Source: an uncultured Parabacteroides sp. (GTDB taxonomy: Bacteria > Bacteroidota > Bacteroidia > Bacteroidales > Tannerellaceae). Taken from it: 11,835 nt of DNA. Shown piece after piece: positions 1-6,926 of this stretch. Both the position numbers and the translations under genes were made by a program. The first letter of the stretch is position 1. Every line of letters begins with the position of its first letter. The notes beneath the pieces were generated by a model, which ran no database searches, was not told where the DNA came from, and saw nothing but the letters and a program-made list of their open reading frames with translations. The DNA lies in contig UQLN01000090.1 of the NCBI GenBank assembly GCA_900541965.1, positions 1 through 11,835 of the forward strand, given 5' to 3'.

Positions 1-567
1 GTCTTCGACGGTTTCTCGTCCCGTATGCTAAAGGCTAATTCTCCATGAGGGAAAGAATTGGATTCGTTGGCAGACGTTGTCAGCTTTGGTGTGGCACCGG
101 GTATGATTGTTTACAACTTGCTGCAACAGGCTTGCTTATCGGCTTCAATGGGCTGTATAGGAAATTATATTCCTTTCCTGGCTTTTGTTATACCCGCTTT
201 ATCCGGTTTACGGCTTGCCAAATTCAATATTGATGAACGGCAAACTACTTCATTTATCGGCCTGCCGGTTCCGGCGCATGCCTTATTCTGGGCTTCCTTA
301 GGATATTCGGTCGCTCCGTTCATTCCATCCCATGAATATTTATTTATCGGCGTTACCGTTGTTTTGTCTATCCTTACCTCTTTATTGCTGGTATCGGAAA
401 TCCCGATGTTCTCTTTGAAAATCAAATCCCTCAAATGGAGAGGCAACGAACTCCGCTATATATTAGTGACATGTGCAGTCCTATTCTTCGCCTTGTTCGG
501 AGTATTAGGAATTGCAGGGACTATTTTACTCTACATTCTCTTGTCTATTTTTAACAGAAGAGGATAA
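1..567 (+). CDS. pssA: CDP-diacylglycerol-serine O-phosphatidyltransferase, C-terminal part, with in-frame TGA
   Basis: This inner-membrane enzyme transfers a phosphatidyl group from CDP-diacylglycerol to L-serine, the first step to phosphatidylethanolamine. The visible 188 codons begin inside the CDP-alcohol phosphatidyltransferase signature DGxx(A/S)Rx8Gx3Dx3D: DGFSSR at codons 4-9, then G17, D21 and D25. The downstream region has several hydrophobic segments and reads FIGLPVPAHALFW and SEIPMFSLK, which I associate with the Bacteroidota PssA type. The gene starts before the window. Codon 16 (46-48) is TGA, the last position of the x8 gap, yet the motif is in the same frame on both sides. 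The signature would need M, I or similar there. It may be a real nonsense mutation, a paired insertion and deletion, or a sequence error near a contig end. A caller that avoids the stop would start at the TTG at 58. The family call is firm; whether the gene is intact is uncertain. Confidence 0.85.
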
Positions 568-619
568 ACAAGATTTGATATCTTCGTGTTTGGTAATTGA
601 AACTTCAAAGTAAAGAGTT

Positions 620-883
620 ATGTTTAAATTTTTGTTTGTCATGTTTTTCTTCTTTATCCTGTTAGTATTTCTAATGGGCTTCTCTATTTTACGGGCTTTT
701 AAAAACATTTTATTCGGCAGTGGCGGTAACACCAGAAAAAAGAGTGAAGGACATCACAGACAAAACAGCAATAATAACTACTCGGAACAGCGGAATACCA
801 AAGAGTATTCTCATGCATCCTCACGTAAAAAGATTTTCACCAAAGATGAAGGCGAATATGTGGATTATGAGGAGGTGAAATAA
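620..883 (+). CDS. DUF4834-type small membrane protein
   Basis: This 87-residue protein of unknown function has one N-terminal membrane helix, roughly residues 3-24, very rich in F, L and V. A hydrophilic, low-complexity middle follows, rich in N, S, H, K, R and E (about 35-68). It ends with a conserved-looking acidic tail, KIFTKDEGEYVDYEEVK. This architecture fits the Bacteroidota family DUF4834, recognised from memory. It starts 52 bp after pssA on the same strand, and I see no TAnnTTTG element in that gap, so it is probably co-transcribed with pssA. The ATG at 620 is chosen because it gives the complete membrane helix. No function can be inferred beyond a membrane-anchored protein with a cytoplasmic or periplasmic tail. 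Confidence 0.75.
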   Translation: MFKFLFVMFFFFILLVFLMGFSILRAFKNILFGSGGNTRKKSEGHHRQNSNNNYSEQRNTKEYSHASSRKKIFTKDEGEYVDYEEVK

Positions 884-914
884 TACTTTGAGAAAATATT
901 CTCACCCCGATGAG

Positions 915-938
915 AAAAAAGTTTCATAAGGCTGAAAC
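915..938 (-). terminator. Intrinsic terminator of the tadA operon
   Basis: Read on the minus strand, a 6-bp perfect stem (GTTTCA / TGAAAC, plus coordinates 933-938 and 921-926) with a 6-nt loop is followed directly by six T residues (plus-strand A run, 915-920). It lies 23 bp beyond the tadA stop, where a terminator is expected between convergent genes. Next to it on the plus side, TGAGAA (889-894), TTCTCA (899-904) and TGAGAA (911-916) can form either of two hairpins. These may serve the DUF4834 transcript, but no T tract follows them on the plus strand. Confidence 0.65.
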
Positions 939-960
939 AAAAGAAAGTCGCTATATAAAT

Positions 961-1404
961 TTAACGCCGCTGCCTGAAGAAATTCTGCATCTCCTGCATA
1001 CATTCCGTTTCCATCACGCCTTGTTTTATCACAGCTTTAGGATGCATGGCCTTAGGGGCAAACTGCTGAAAACCTCTCTTCTCGTCCGAGGCCCCGTATA
1101 CAATCGTACTAACCTGTGCCCATCCGATAGCTCCGGCACACATCACACAGGGTTCCACCGTCACATACAGACTGCATCCCGTTAAATATTTGGCGCCCAA
1201 AACACCAACTGCTGCCGTAATCGCCAACATTTCCGCATGTGCCGTCGGGTCGTTCAGCCGTTCCGTCTGGTTATGGGCACGGGCAATAATCCGGTTATTA
1301 CATACTACTACCGCACCGACAGGCACTTCGCCCTCAGCCGCAGCTGCACGCGCTTCCACCAGCGCTTGCTTCATAAAATACTCGTCATCGAAAGGATTTA
1401 TCAT
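961..1404 (-). CDS. tadA: tRNA-specific adenosine deaminase
   Basis: TadA deaminates adenosine 34 to inosine in the anticodon of tRNA-Arg(ACG), which allows wobble decoding of CGU, CGC and CGA codons. The 147-residue protein has the complete zinc-dependent deaminase signature: HAE at residues 56-58 (zinc ligand H56, proton-shuttle E58) and PCVMC at 85-89 (zinc ligands C86 and C89). N45 and the N-terminal PVGAVVV strand also fit the family. Length is normal for bacterial TadA. The ATG overlaps the TGA stop of the upstream small gene as ATGA (1401-1404), which implies translational coupling and supports this start. Guanine or cytosine deaminases share the fold, but the PCVMCAGAI segment and the overall sequence favour TadA. 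Confidence 0.93.
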   Translation of the reverse strand: MINPFDDEYFMKQALVEARAAAAEGEVPVGAVVVCNNRIIARAHNQTERLNDPTAHAEMLAITAAVGVLGAKYLTGCSLYVTVEPCVMCAGAIGWAQVSTIVYGASDEKRGFQQFAPKAMHPKAVIKQGVMETECMQEMQNFFRQRR

Positions 1405-1628
1405 CGTCTCATTTCATTTTCATTGAAGAGGGTAGGATAATCCTCTTCGAGCGTTTTCAGTATATGCGACAGGATGGTTTCACGATACCAACGTGACTTA
1501 TTAATGATTTTATATCTGGAGAGATAACGTGTCACGGCTTTATGCTCATCGTCATTAAGCATGAATGTAACCTTATGCACTCGCGGGTGGTTAGGTTGCG
1601 GGGCCGAATATTTACGTTTTATTTTCAT
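1401..1628 (-). CDS. Small ribbon-helix-helix-like protein, function unknown
   Basis: This is a 75-residue basic protein. The visible pattern is a short beta strand (HKVTFMLND, 18-26), a helix (about 27-40) and, after INKS, a second helix (about 45-62, SRWYRETILSHILKTLEED). That order resembles a ribbon-helix-helix fold, as in small repressors and MobC-like proteins. I recall similar unnamed proteins from Bacteroides but no function. The frame is open up to an ATG at 1688, but I chose the ATG at 1628. The upstream extension is hydrophobic and unlike the rest, and a -7 element (TACATTTG) lies at 1636-1643, inside that extension. Its TGA overlaps the tadA ATG, so the two genes form an operon. 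A DNA-binding role is inference. Confidence 0.7.
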   Translation of the reverse strand: MKIKRKYSAPQPNHPRVHKVTFMLNDDEHKAVTRYLSRYKIINKSRWYRETILSHILKTLEEDYPTLFNENEMRR

Positions 1629-1635
1629 ATGCGTG

Positions 1636-1643
1636 CAAATGTA
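1636..1643 (-). promoter_or_regulatory. Predicted -7 element for the small gene-tadA operon
   Basis: The minus strand reads TACATTTG, a full match to the Bacteroidota -7 consensus TAnnTTTG. It ends only 7 bp before the ATG at 1628, so the transcript would be leaderless or nearly so. I see no good -33 TTG at the usual 19-21 bp spacing, which lowers confidence. Confidence 0.45.
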
Positions 1644-1675
1644 CAAGTGAAAGGGCAAATAAAAAAGAAAAACAT

Positions 1676-1683
1676 TATATTTG
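1676..1683 (+). promoter_or_regulatory. Predicted -7 element for the yraN-yjbR-birA operon
   Basis: TATATTTG matches TAnnTTTG exactly and sits 16 bp before the ATG at 1700, giving a very short leader. No clear -33 TTG lies 19-21 bp upstream. With the opposing -7 element at 1636-1643 it forms a compact divergent promoter region of about 70 bp. Confidence 0.5.
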
Positions 1684-1699
1684 TGCATATTAAATAGGG

Positions 1700-2065
1700 A
1701 TGGCTAAACGAAACGACACAGGAAAAGAAGGAGAAAACATCGCCCGCGAATATCTGGAAAAACGGGGATACGTTGTTTCACATACCAACTGGCACTGGCA
1801 TCATTATGAGCTGGATATAGTAGCTGTAGCAGAGGGCGAACTGGTGGTTGTAGAAGTTAAGACCCGCTCCGAAGATTACCTGCTCGCACCGGAAGATGCC
1901 GTCGATAATGCAAAGATTCGCCGTATCGTAGTTGCCGCAGACGCCTACGCCCGTCTTTTCAGCATCGAATTGCCTGTACGTTTCGACATCATTACCCTAA
2001 TAAAGAAAAAGGATGGATACGAAATAGAACACATTGAAGATGCGTTTTATGCCCCCTGCCGTTAA
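1700..2065 (+). CDS. YraN / UPF0102 family putative endonuclease-like protein
   Basis: This 121-residue protein matches the UPF0102 (YraN) family, which has a Holliday-junction-resolvase or restriction-endonuclease-like fold and no settled function. The nuclease-type pattern is visible: GKEGE near the N-terminus (8-12), then ELD (E37, D39) and a strand leading to EVK (E52, K54), the usual metal-binding D-x(n)-E-x-K core. KTR at 54-56 is typical of the family. Length is normal. It is the first gene of a plus-strand cluster, followed after 20 bp by the YjbR-like gene. The ATG at 1700 is the first start after the predicted promoter. Family membership is well supported; DNA cleavage activity is not shown. 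Confidence 0.85.
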   Translation: MAKRNDTGKEGENIAREYLEKRGYVVSHTNWHWHHYELDIVAVAEGELVVVEVKTRSEDYLLAPEDAVDNAKIRRIVVAADAYARLFSIELPVRFDIITLIKKKDGYEIEHIEDAFYAPCR

Positions 2066-2085
2066 TCTTTTAAATGGAATAAACG

Positions 2086-2439
2086 ATGAATATAGAAGAA
2101 GTCCGCGAATATTGCCTGTCGTTGAAGAACACAACAGAGTGTTTCCCTTTCGATGATGTATCGCTTGTTTTCAAGGTTGAAGGAAAAATGTACCTGCTCC
2201 TTCCCCTCGATGCCGTCGAACCTCATGTATCATTGAAGTGCAGTACCGATTACACGGAAGACCTGCGCGAACGCTACAATGCCGTGGAAGGCGCTTTCCA
2301 TTTCAACAAGAAATACTGGAATACCATTTATCTGGAACGGGATATGCCAGACGATGAGATATGCCATTGGATTCATCATTCCTACCGGGAAGTCATTTCC
2401 AAATTACCCCGTAAAATTAGAGACACATACAATGAATAA
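2086..2439 (+). CDS. MmcQ/YjbR family protein
   Basis: This 117-residue cytosolic protein belongs to the MmcQ/YjbR (DUF419) group. Members have a CyaY-like fold and have been proposed to bind DNA, but the cellular role is unclear. Features that fit are the N-terminal EEVREYCLSLKNTTECFPF segment, the hydrophobic strand with KVEGKMYLLLPL, a basic lysine-containing middle (VSLKC), the HFNKKYWNTIYL motif and the late helix with WIHHSYREVI. The stop codon lies inside the start of the next gene: the two overlap by 8 bp (2432-2439), a sign of translational coupling with birA. No catalytic residues are recognisable. Confidence 0.82.
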   Translation: MNIEEVREYCLSLKNTTECFPFDDVSLVFKVEGKMYLLLPLDAVEPHVSLKCSTDYTEDLRERYNAVEGAFHFNKKYWNTIYLERDMPDDEICHWIHHSYREVISKLPRKIRDTYNE

Positions 2440-3181
2440 CGAAAACGATACACCACGGATTATCCGTTTGCAGGAAACAGACTCTACCAATAACTACCTG
2501 CGTGAACTATCCCGCCATGAGACATTGCCGGAAGGCAGCCTTGTTATCGCCGATTTCCAGACCTGTGGAAAAGGACAGCCGGGCAACACTTGGGAATCGG
2601 AAAAAGGAAAGAACCTAATGTTCAGCATACTGCTTTATCCGGATTTTCTTCCGGCAAACCGCCAGTTCCTTATCTCACAGATTGCCGCATTAAGCGTCAA
2701 AGAGACTTTAGATGCTTATACGGACAGAGTTTCCGTCAAGTGGCCGAATGACATTTACCGGGAAGATAAAAAGATATGCGGCATGCTTATCGAGAACGAT
2801 TTATCCGGCCGGAACCTGTATTGCTCCGTAATTGGTATCGGCATCAATATCAACCAGCAACTATTCCGCAGCAATGCCCCCAATCCGGTTTCTTTATATC
2901 AGATTACCGGGAAAGAACAGGACCGGGAAGAAGTTTTAAAGCGTTTCCTCCGCATCTTCTCCAACTATTACCTTGCCCTTCTGCAAGAGAAAGAGGACGA
3001 AATACGTACAGCCTATATGAAAGCGCTCTTCCGCAATGACGGTTTCTATCCGTACCGGGATGAACAAGGCGAGTTCGAGGCTCGTATCCATGCCATCGAA
3101 CCGACCGGCCACCTGCTCCTCCAACTCCATGACGGAAGCATACGGCGGTATGCGTTTAAAGAAGTTTCCCACCTCTTATAA
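2432..3181 (+). CDS. birA: Biotin-[acetyl-CoA-carboxylase] ligase, catalytic-only form
   Basis: The enzyme activates biotin with ATP to biotinyl-5'-AMP and attaches it to a lysine of biotin carboxyl carrier proteins. The 249-residue protein has the ligase core: the ETDSTN segment (15-20), the adenylate-binding loop CGKGQPGNTW (45-54), KWPND (103-107), and KICGMLIEN (114-122). The loop has K47 where the family usually has R (GRGR or GRGQ). No N-terminal helix-turn-helix is present, so it is the monofunctional group I type and not a biotin-responsive repressor. A C-terminal SH3-like domain fits residues about 200-249. The frame is open further upstream to 2279, but that stretch overlaps the YjbR-like gene. 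The ATG at 2432 gives a protein starting at the family's usual position. Confidence 0.9.
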   Translation: MNNENDTPRIIRLQETDSTNNYLRELSRHETLPEGSLVIADFQTCGKGQPGNTWESEKGKNLMFSILLYPDFLPANRQFLISQIAALSVKETLDAYTDRVSVKWPNDIYREDKKICGMLIENDLSGRNLYCSVIGIGININQQLFRSNAPNPVSLYQITGKEQDREEVLKRFLRIFSNYYLALLQEKEDEIRTAYMKALFRNDGFYPYRDEQGEFEARIHAIEPTGHLLLQLHDGSIRRYAFKEVSHLL

Positions 3182-3186
3182 AAATA

Positions 3187-3223
3187 CGACAGTCCGTTCT
3201 TTCCGCTGAAAGGGGGACTGTCG
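3187..3223. terminator. Hairpin after birA, possible terminator
   Basis: CGACAGTCC (3187-3195) pairs perfectly with GGACTGTCG (3215-3223), and an inner stem CTTTC / GAAAG (3199-3203 with 3208-3212) extends it. It starts 5 bp after the birA stop, where a terminator is expected. The plus strand has no T tract after it. The T-rich side is on the minus strand (TATTTTTATAAG), although no minus-strand gene feeds it. It may be a transcript-end stabilising hairpin or a weak bidirectional terminator. Confidence 0.45.
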
Positions 3224-3391
3224 CAAAAGTCAGGAATAAAGTCTCGGTTAATCTTCTGTGCCTTCAAAATAAGCAGAACTAATTCTTTTTGTCGGACAAA
3301 TATACAGGCCCGATATTACAATCGTATGACATTTCTCATACATTAATAGATTGCCCCCGATTATTTTTAAACCACTAAATGGGTCGATGCC

Positions 3392-3422
3392 ATTGCGAAC
3401 TAACCTAAATACTGTATTTTTG
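3392..3422 (+). promoter_or_regulatory. Predicted promoter of pyrH (and probably of the regulator gene)
   Basis: ATTG (3392-3395) and TATTTTTG (3415-3422) are separated by 19 bp, a good match to the Bacteroidota -33/-7 arrangement TTTG-N19-21-TAnnTTTG. Transcription would start near 3428, leaving an A/T-rich leader of about 30 nt before the ATG at 3458. AAGG lies 7 bp before that ATG. No promoter is evident between pyrH and the next gene, so the hybrid sensor may be read from here too. Confidence 0.6.
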
Positions 3423-3457
3423 CGTAAACAACAATCTATTTAACAAATTAAGGTGAT

Positions 3458-4168
3458 ATGGCTCAATACAAACGTATCCTGTTGAAATTAAGCGGCGAGT
3501 CGCTTATGGGTGGTAAACAATATGGTATAGACGAAGTCCGTCTGAATGAATATGCTGCACAAATCAAGGAAATTGCCGAGATGGGCGTGCAAATCGGTAT
3601 CGTGATTGGCGGCGGTAATATCTTCCGTGGTTTAAGCGGTGCATCCAAAGGATTCGACCGTGTAAAAGGCGACCAAATGGGGATGCTGGCAACGGTTATC
3701 AACAGTTTGGCATTAAGCTCCGCCCTTGTTGCACAGGGAGTAAAAGCAAAAGTCCTGACAGCTATCCGTATGGAACCGATTGGAGAATTTTACAATAAAT
3801 GGCGTGCTATCGAATTACTTGAACAAGGGAATGTTGTAATCATGTCGGGCGGTACCGGCAATCCGTTCTTTACAACCGATACAGGCTCATCCCTGCGTGG
3901 TATCGAAATCGAGGCAGACGTCATGTTAAAAGGAACCCGTGTAGACGGTATCTATACAGCCGACCCGGAAAAAGACCCGACAGCTACGAAGTTCAGCGAT
4001 ATTACCTACGATGAAATCTACACCCGCGGTCTGAAGGTGATGGACCTTACGGCAACTACGATGTGCAAAGAAAACAATCTCCCCATTATCGTATTCGATA
4101 TGGATACAAACGGAAACCTGAAAAAGGTGATGAGTGGGGAAAACATCGGTACTTACGTTCATAATTAG
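3458..4168 (+). CDS. pyrH: UMP kinase
   Basis: PyrH phosphorylates UMP to UDP with ATP, the committed kinase step for pyrimidine nucleotides, and acts as a cytosolic hexamer. The 236-residue protein shows the amino-acid-kinase fold signatures in order: KLSGESL (10-16), the glycine-rich GGGNIFRG (51-58), GDQMGMLATVIN (71-82), GGTGNPFFTTDT (about 130-141), and the nucleotide-binding segment GTRVDGIYTADPEKDP. Length is standard for bacterial UMP kinases. The gene has its own promoter upstream. It is unusual in being followed after only 3 bp by a sugar-sensing regulator instead of frr, which often follows pyrH in other bacteria. Identification is secure. Confidence 0.96.
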   Translation: MAQYKRILLKLSGESLMGGKQYGIDEVRLNEYAAQIKEIAEMGVQIGIVIGGGNIFRGLSGASKGFDRVKGDQMGMLATVINSLALSSALVAQGVKAKVLTAIRMEPIGEFYNKWRAIELLEQGNVVIMSGGTGNPFFTTDTGSSLRGIEIEADVMLKGTRVDGIYTADPEKDPTATKFSDITYDEIYTRGLKVMDLTATTMCKENNLPIIVFDMDTNGNLKKVMSGENIGTYVHN

Positions 4169-4171
4169 CAT

Positions 4172-6895
4172 GTGAAATACAAACTGTCCATATTCCTTTT
4201 GCTGTTTCTACTGCTGGGATGTTCCGGAGGCAGAAAAGAGAAGAAATATGTGATAGGTATATCCCAGTGTATGCTGGATGATGATTGGAGGCAGGAGATG
4301 ATACGCGAAGCAGGCATCGAAGCCTCCAATTATGATAATCTGGAAGTCATTATTAAAGATGCCAACAGCAACAATAACGAGCAAATCCGCCAAATCCGCG
4401 AACTTATCGACCGGAAAGTGGATGTGCTTGTTATCTCTCCCTTGGAATCCTCCCCTATTTCCAATATAGCCGAAGAGGCTTACCGCGCCGGTATCCCGAC
4501 CATTATTACCGACCGGAAAGTAAAGACCAACCAATACACGACTTTTATTGGAGCCAACAACTATAACATTGGTTTTGCAGCCGGAGAATACGCCGCCCGT
4601 CATTTGCCACCGAATGCCACTATCCTCGAAATATGGGGTGCCATGGGCTCTTCCCCTGCACAGGAACGCCATAATGGATTTAAAGAGGCCTTGCAAAACC
4701 GTAAAGATTTGACCTTCCGTACAATTGCCGGGGAATGGCGGTATGATACAGCACAAAAACTGTTGAAAGGGACAGACTTTTCGCTTCCTATCGACTTAGT
4801 ATATGCTCATAACGACATGATGGCCATTGCCGCAAGGGAACATTTCCTGTCTGTCGATTCCATACGTGGCAAAGAGTTACGCATTATAGGAATGGATGCC
4901 GTCTCCCGGAAAGGATTGGAAGCGATTGCCGACGGACGCATCAATGTTTCTTTCCTTTATCCGACCGGAGGAGACCAGGTAATACGTACCGCCATGCAAC
5001 TGCTTGAAGGGAAACCGGTAGAAAAATTTATCTCGCTGCATAGCGGCATGGTCGATAAGGAAGCGGCACAGACCCTGTTATTCCAGTCCGAACGGATGAG
5101 CAACTATCAGGAACGTATCGAAAAACAGCGTAGCCGCATGGACGACTTGCTAAACCGCTTTTTGTTCCTGCAAAACTCTTTATGGGTGATATCCTTGTTG
5201 ATGATCGGCTTCATATCCCTTTCCGTCTATGTATTCTTTATCAACCGCAAAATACGGAACACTAACCGGGAACTGCGGGCTATCAATAAAAAAGAAGAAG
5301 AACAACGCCGCAAACTGATCGCACTGAATGCAGAAATAGAAGAAGTAACAGCCTCCAAGCTCCAATTCTTCACAAACATCTCCCACGAGGTACGAACTCC
5401 GTTAACATTGATACTGGGTCCGTTGGAACGGTTACAGACGCTGATGCACGACTCGCCATTCCTGCCGGATTTGGAGCTGATTCATAAAAATGCCTCCCGC
5501 CTGCTACGCGTTATCAATCAGATTCTGGATTTCCGTAAAGTTGAAAACAAACAGGAGCGGCTGAAAATACGGGAAACAGACCTTGTCGCTTTTGTATCTG
5601 AAGTCAAATCCTATTTCAACAGTATGGCAGAGGTTCGTTCCATCCGTTATACCTTTGCTTCCGACAGTAAGGATTGCCGCATCTGGTTCGATCCCGATAT
5701 GCTGGAAAAAGTATTGGTAAACCTCCTTTCCAATGCCTTCAAGTTTACGGCGGAAGGTGGAGAAATCAGCCTCATAATAACGACTTCCGATGAATGGGCA
5801 ACTCTGAGTGTAAAAGACAACGGTTCCGGTATCAGTCCCGAAAATATCCCTTATCTGTTCAACCGGTTCTATTCGGAAAACAGCCGTACCGGAACAGGCA
5901 TAGGGCTTCATCTGGCAAATGAATATATCCGGATGCACAACGGGAAAATTACGGTAGAAAGCACTTTAGGCAAAGGAAGTACCTTCACAATACAACTTCA
6001 CCGGGATAAAACGGAACTGAAAGGTGAATATATTACCGAACTTCCGGTCTCGCACCTGGCTTACGACGCCGCTAATCTGGATGATACGGAAGAGAAAACG
6101 CTACTCGCCAAGCAGTATCCCTATACCATCCTGATTGTGGAAGACGATGATGATGTTCGCTCATTCCTCGCCCGGGGATTGGAAGCCAATTTCACCGTAC
6201 AGACAGCTACAAACGGCAAAGAAGCACTATCCCTGCTGCAACAAGAAACCTTTTCATTGGTGCTTACAGATGTGATGATGCCTGAGATGAACGGTTTCGA
6301 ACTTTGCAAAGCGATTAAGACAAACCTGATAACCAGCCATATTCCTGTAATTCTGCTCACTGCCCTTTCCGATGAACGGCAACGCATGTATGGCATATCC
6401 GGAGGTGCAAATGGTTACATACAGAAACCTTTCCAGATTAATTTCGTAAAGCTACGTATCATACGTATCCTGGAAGAACAGAAACATCTGCGTGAAAACC
6501 TGCTTAAAAAATTGCAGGAGAATAATCTTTTGATGACACAACCGGAAAAAGTGGAAAGTATGGACGACCTCTTCCTCCGCAAATTCCTCTCCCGTATAGA
6601 AGAGGTGTATACCGACCCTGAGTTTACTATTGAAAAACTAAGCGACACACTCGGACTCTCCCGAGGACATCTCCACCGCAAGATAAAAGAACTTACCGGA
6701 ACATCCCCGGTAGATTTCCTCCGCAACTACCGGCTGAAAAAAGCGGCGGCTTTACTCAAACAAAAACAATATACCGTCAGCGAAATCGCTTACCAGACAG
6801 GATTCTCTTCTTCCGCTTATTTCGCTAAATGCTTTAAGGCGGAGTTTAAGATGACACCGAGCGAATATGTGAATCAGGTGACAATTGACAGGTGA
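4172..6895 (+). CDS. Hybrid two-component system regulator with periplasmic sugar-binding sensor (fructose type)
   Basis: This 907-residue one-protein signal system spans the inner membrane. In order it has a signal with lipobox-like LLLGC (C17), a periplasmic-binding-protein-like sensor of the ribose/LacI type (about 25-305), a coiled linker, one membrane helix (about 336-357), and a histidine kinase core. The kinase has H405 in NISHEVRTP, N-box N517/N521, G1 DNGSG at 549-553 and G2 GTGIGL at 574-579. Next come a receiver (acidic E657/D658, phospho-acceptor D700, T730, K752) and a C-terminal AraC-type helix-turn-helix (about 805-905). All catalytic residues are present. The start is GTG: the only nearby ATG (4170) is followed at once by TGA, and pyrH's in-frame stop blocks anything earlier. 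The homologous B. thetaiotaomicron sensor BT1754 binds fructose; that ligand here is inferred from neighbours. It probably activates the operon at 7265. Confidence 0.93.
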   Translation: MKYKLSIFLLLFLLLGCSGGRKEKKYVIGISQCMLDDDWRQEMIREAGIEASNYDNLEVIIKDANSNNNEQIRQIRELIDRKVDVLVISPLESSPISNIAEEAYRAGIPTIITDRKVKTNQYTTFIGANNYNIGFAAGEYAARHLPPNATILEIWGAMGSSPAQERHNGFKEALQNRKDLTFRTIAGEWRYDTAQKLLKGTDFSLPIDLVYAHNDMMAIAAREHFLSVDSIRGKELRIIGMDAVSRKGLEAIADGRINVSFLYPTGGDQVIRTAMQLLEGKPVEKFISLHSGMVDKEAAQTLLFQSERMSNYQERIEKQRSRMDDLLNRFLFLQNSLWVISLLMIGFISLSVYVFFINRKIRNTNRELRAINKKEEEQRRKLIALNAEIEEVTASKLQFFTNISHEVRTPLTLILGPLERLQTLMHDSPFLPDLELIHKNASRLLRVINQILDFRKVENKQERLKIRETDLVAFVSEVKSYFNSMAEVRSIRYTFASDSKDCRIWFDPDMLEKVLVNLLSNAFKFTAEGGEISLIITTSDEWATLSVKDNGSGISPENIPYLFNRFYSENSRTGTGIGLHLANEYIRMHNGKITVESTLGKGSTFTIQLHRDKTELKGEYITELPVSHLAYDAANLDDTEEKTLLAKQYPYTILIVEDDDDVRSFLARGLEANFTVQTATNGKEALSLLQQETFSLVLTDVMMPEMNGFELCKAIKTNLITSHIPVILLTALSDERQRMYGISGGANGYIQKPFQINFVKLRIIRILEEQKHLRENLLKKLQENNLLMTQPEKVESMDDLFLRKFLSRIEEVYTDPEFTIEKLSDTLGLSRGHLHRKIKELTGTSPVDFLRNYRLKKAAALLKQKQYTVSEIAYQTGFSSSAYFAKCFKAEFKMTPSEYVNQVTIDR

Positions 6896-6906
6896 TAATT
6901 GACAGT
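6879..6906 (+). repeat. Heptamer tandem repeat across the regulator's stop codon
   Basis: Four consecutive 7-bp units read TGACAAT, TGACAGG, TGATAAT and TGACAGT. Equivalently, this is a 14-bp unit twice with two mismatches. The stop codon TGA (6893-6895) is the start of the third unit, so the last five codons of the protein are written in repeat sequence. Function is unknown. Confidence 0.7.
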
Positions 6907-6926
6907 TGGGGAAAGGCGTTGATATG

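Noticed and set aside
910..1440. Plus-strand frames opposite tadA
   Set aside because: They are antisense to a gene with complete HAE and PCxxC motifs; they begin in the convergent terminator region or inside tadA, without a promoter.
1629..1688. Longer start (ATG at 1688) for the small ribbon-helix-helix-like gene
   Set aside because: The extra 20 residues are hydrophobic and unlike the rest, and the best -7 element lies inside that extension.
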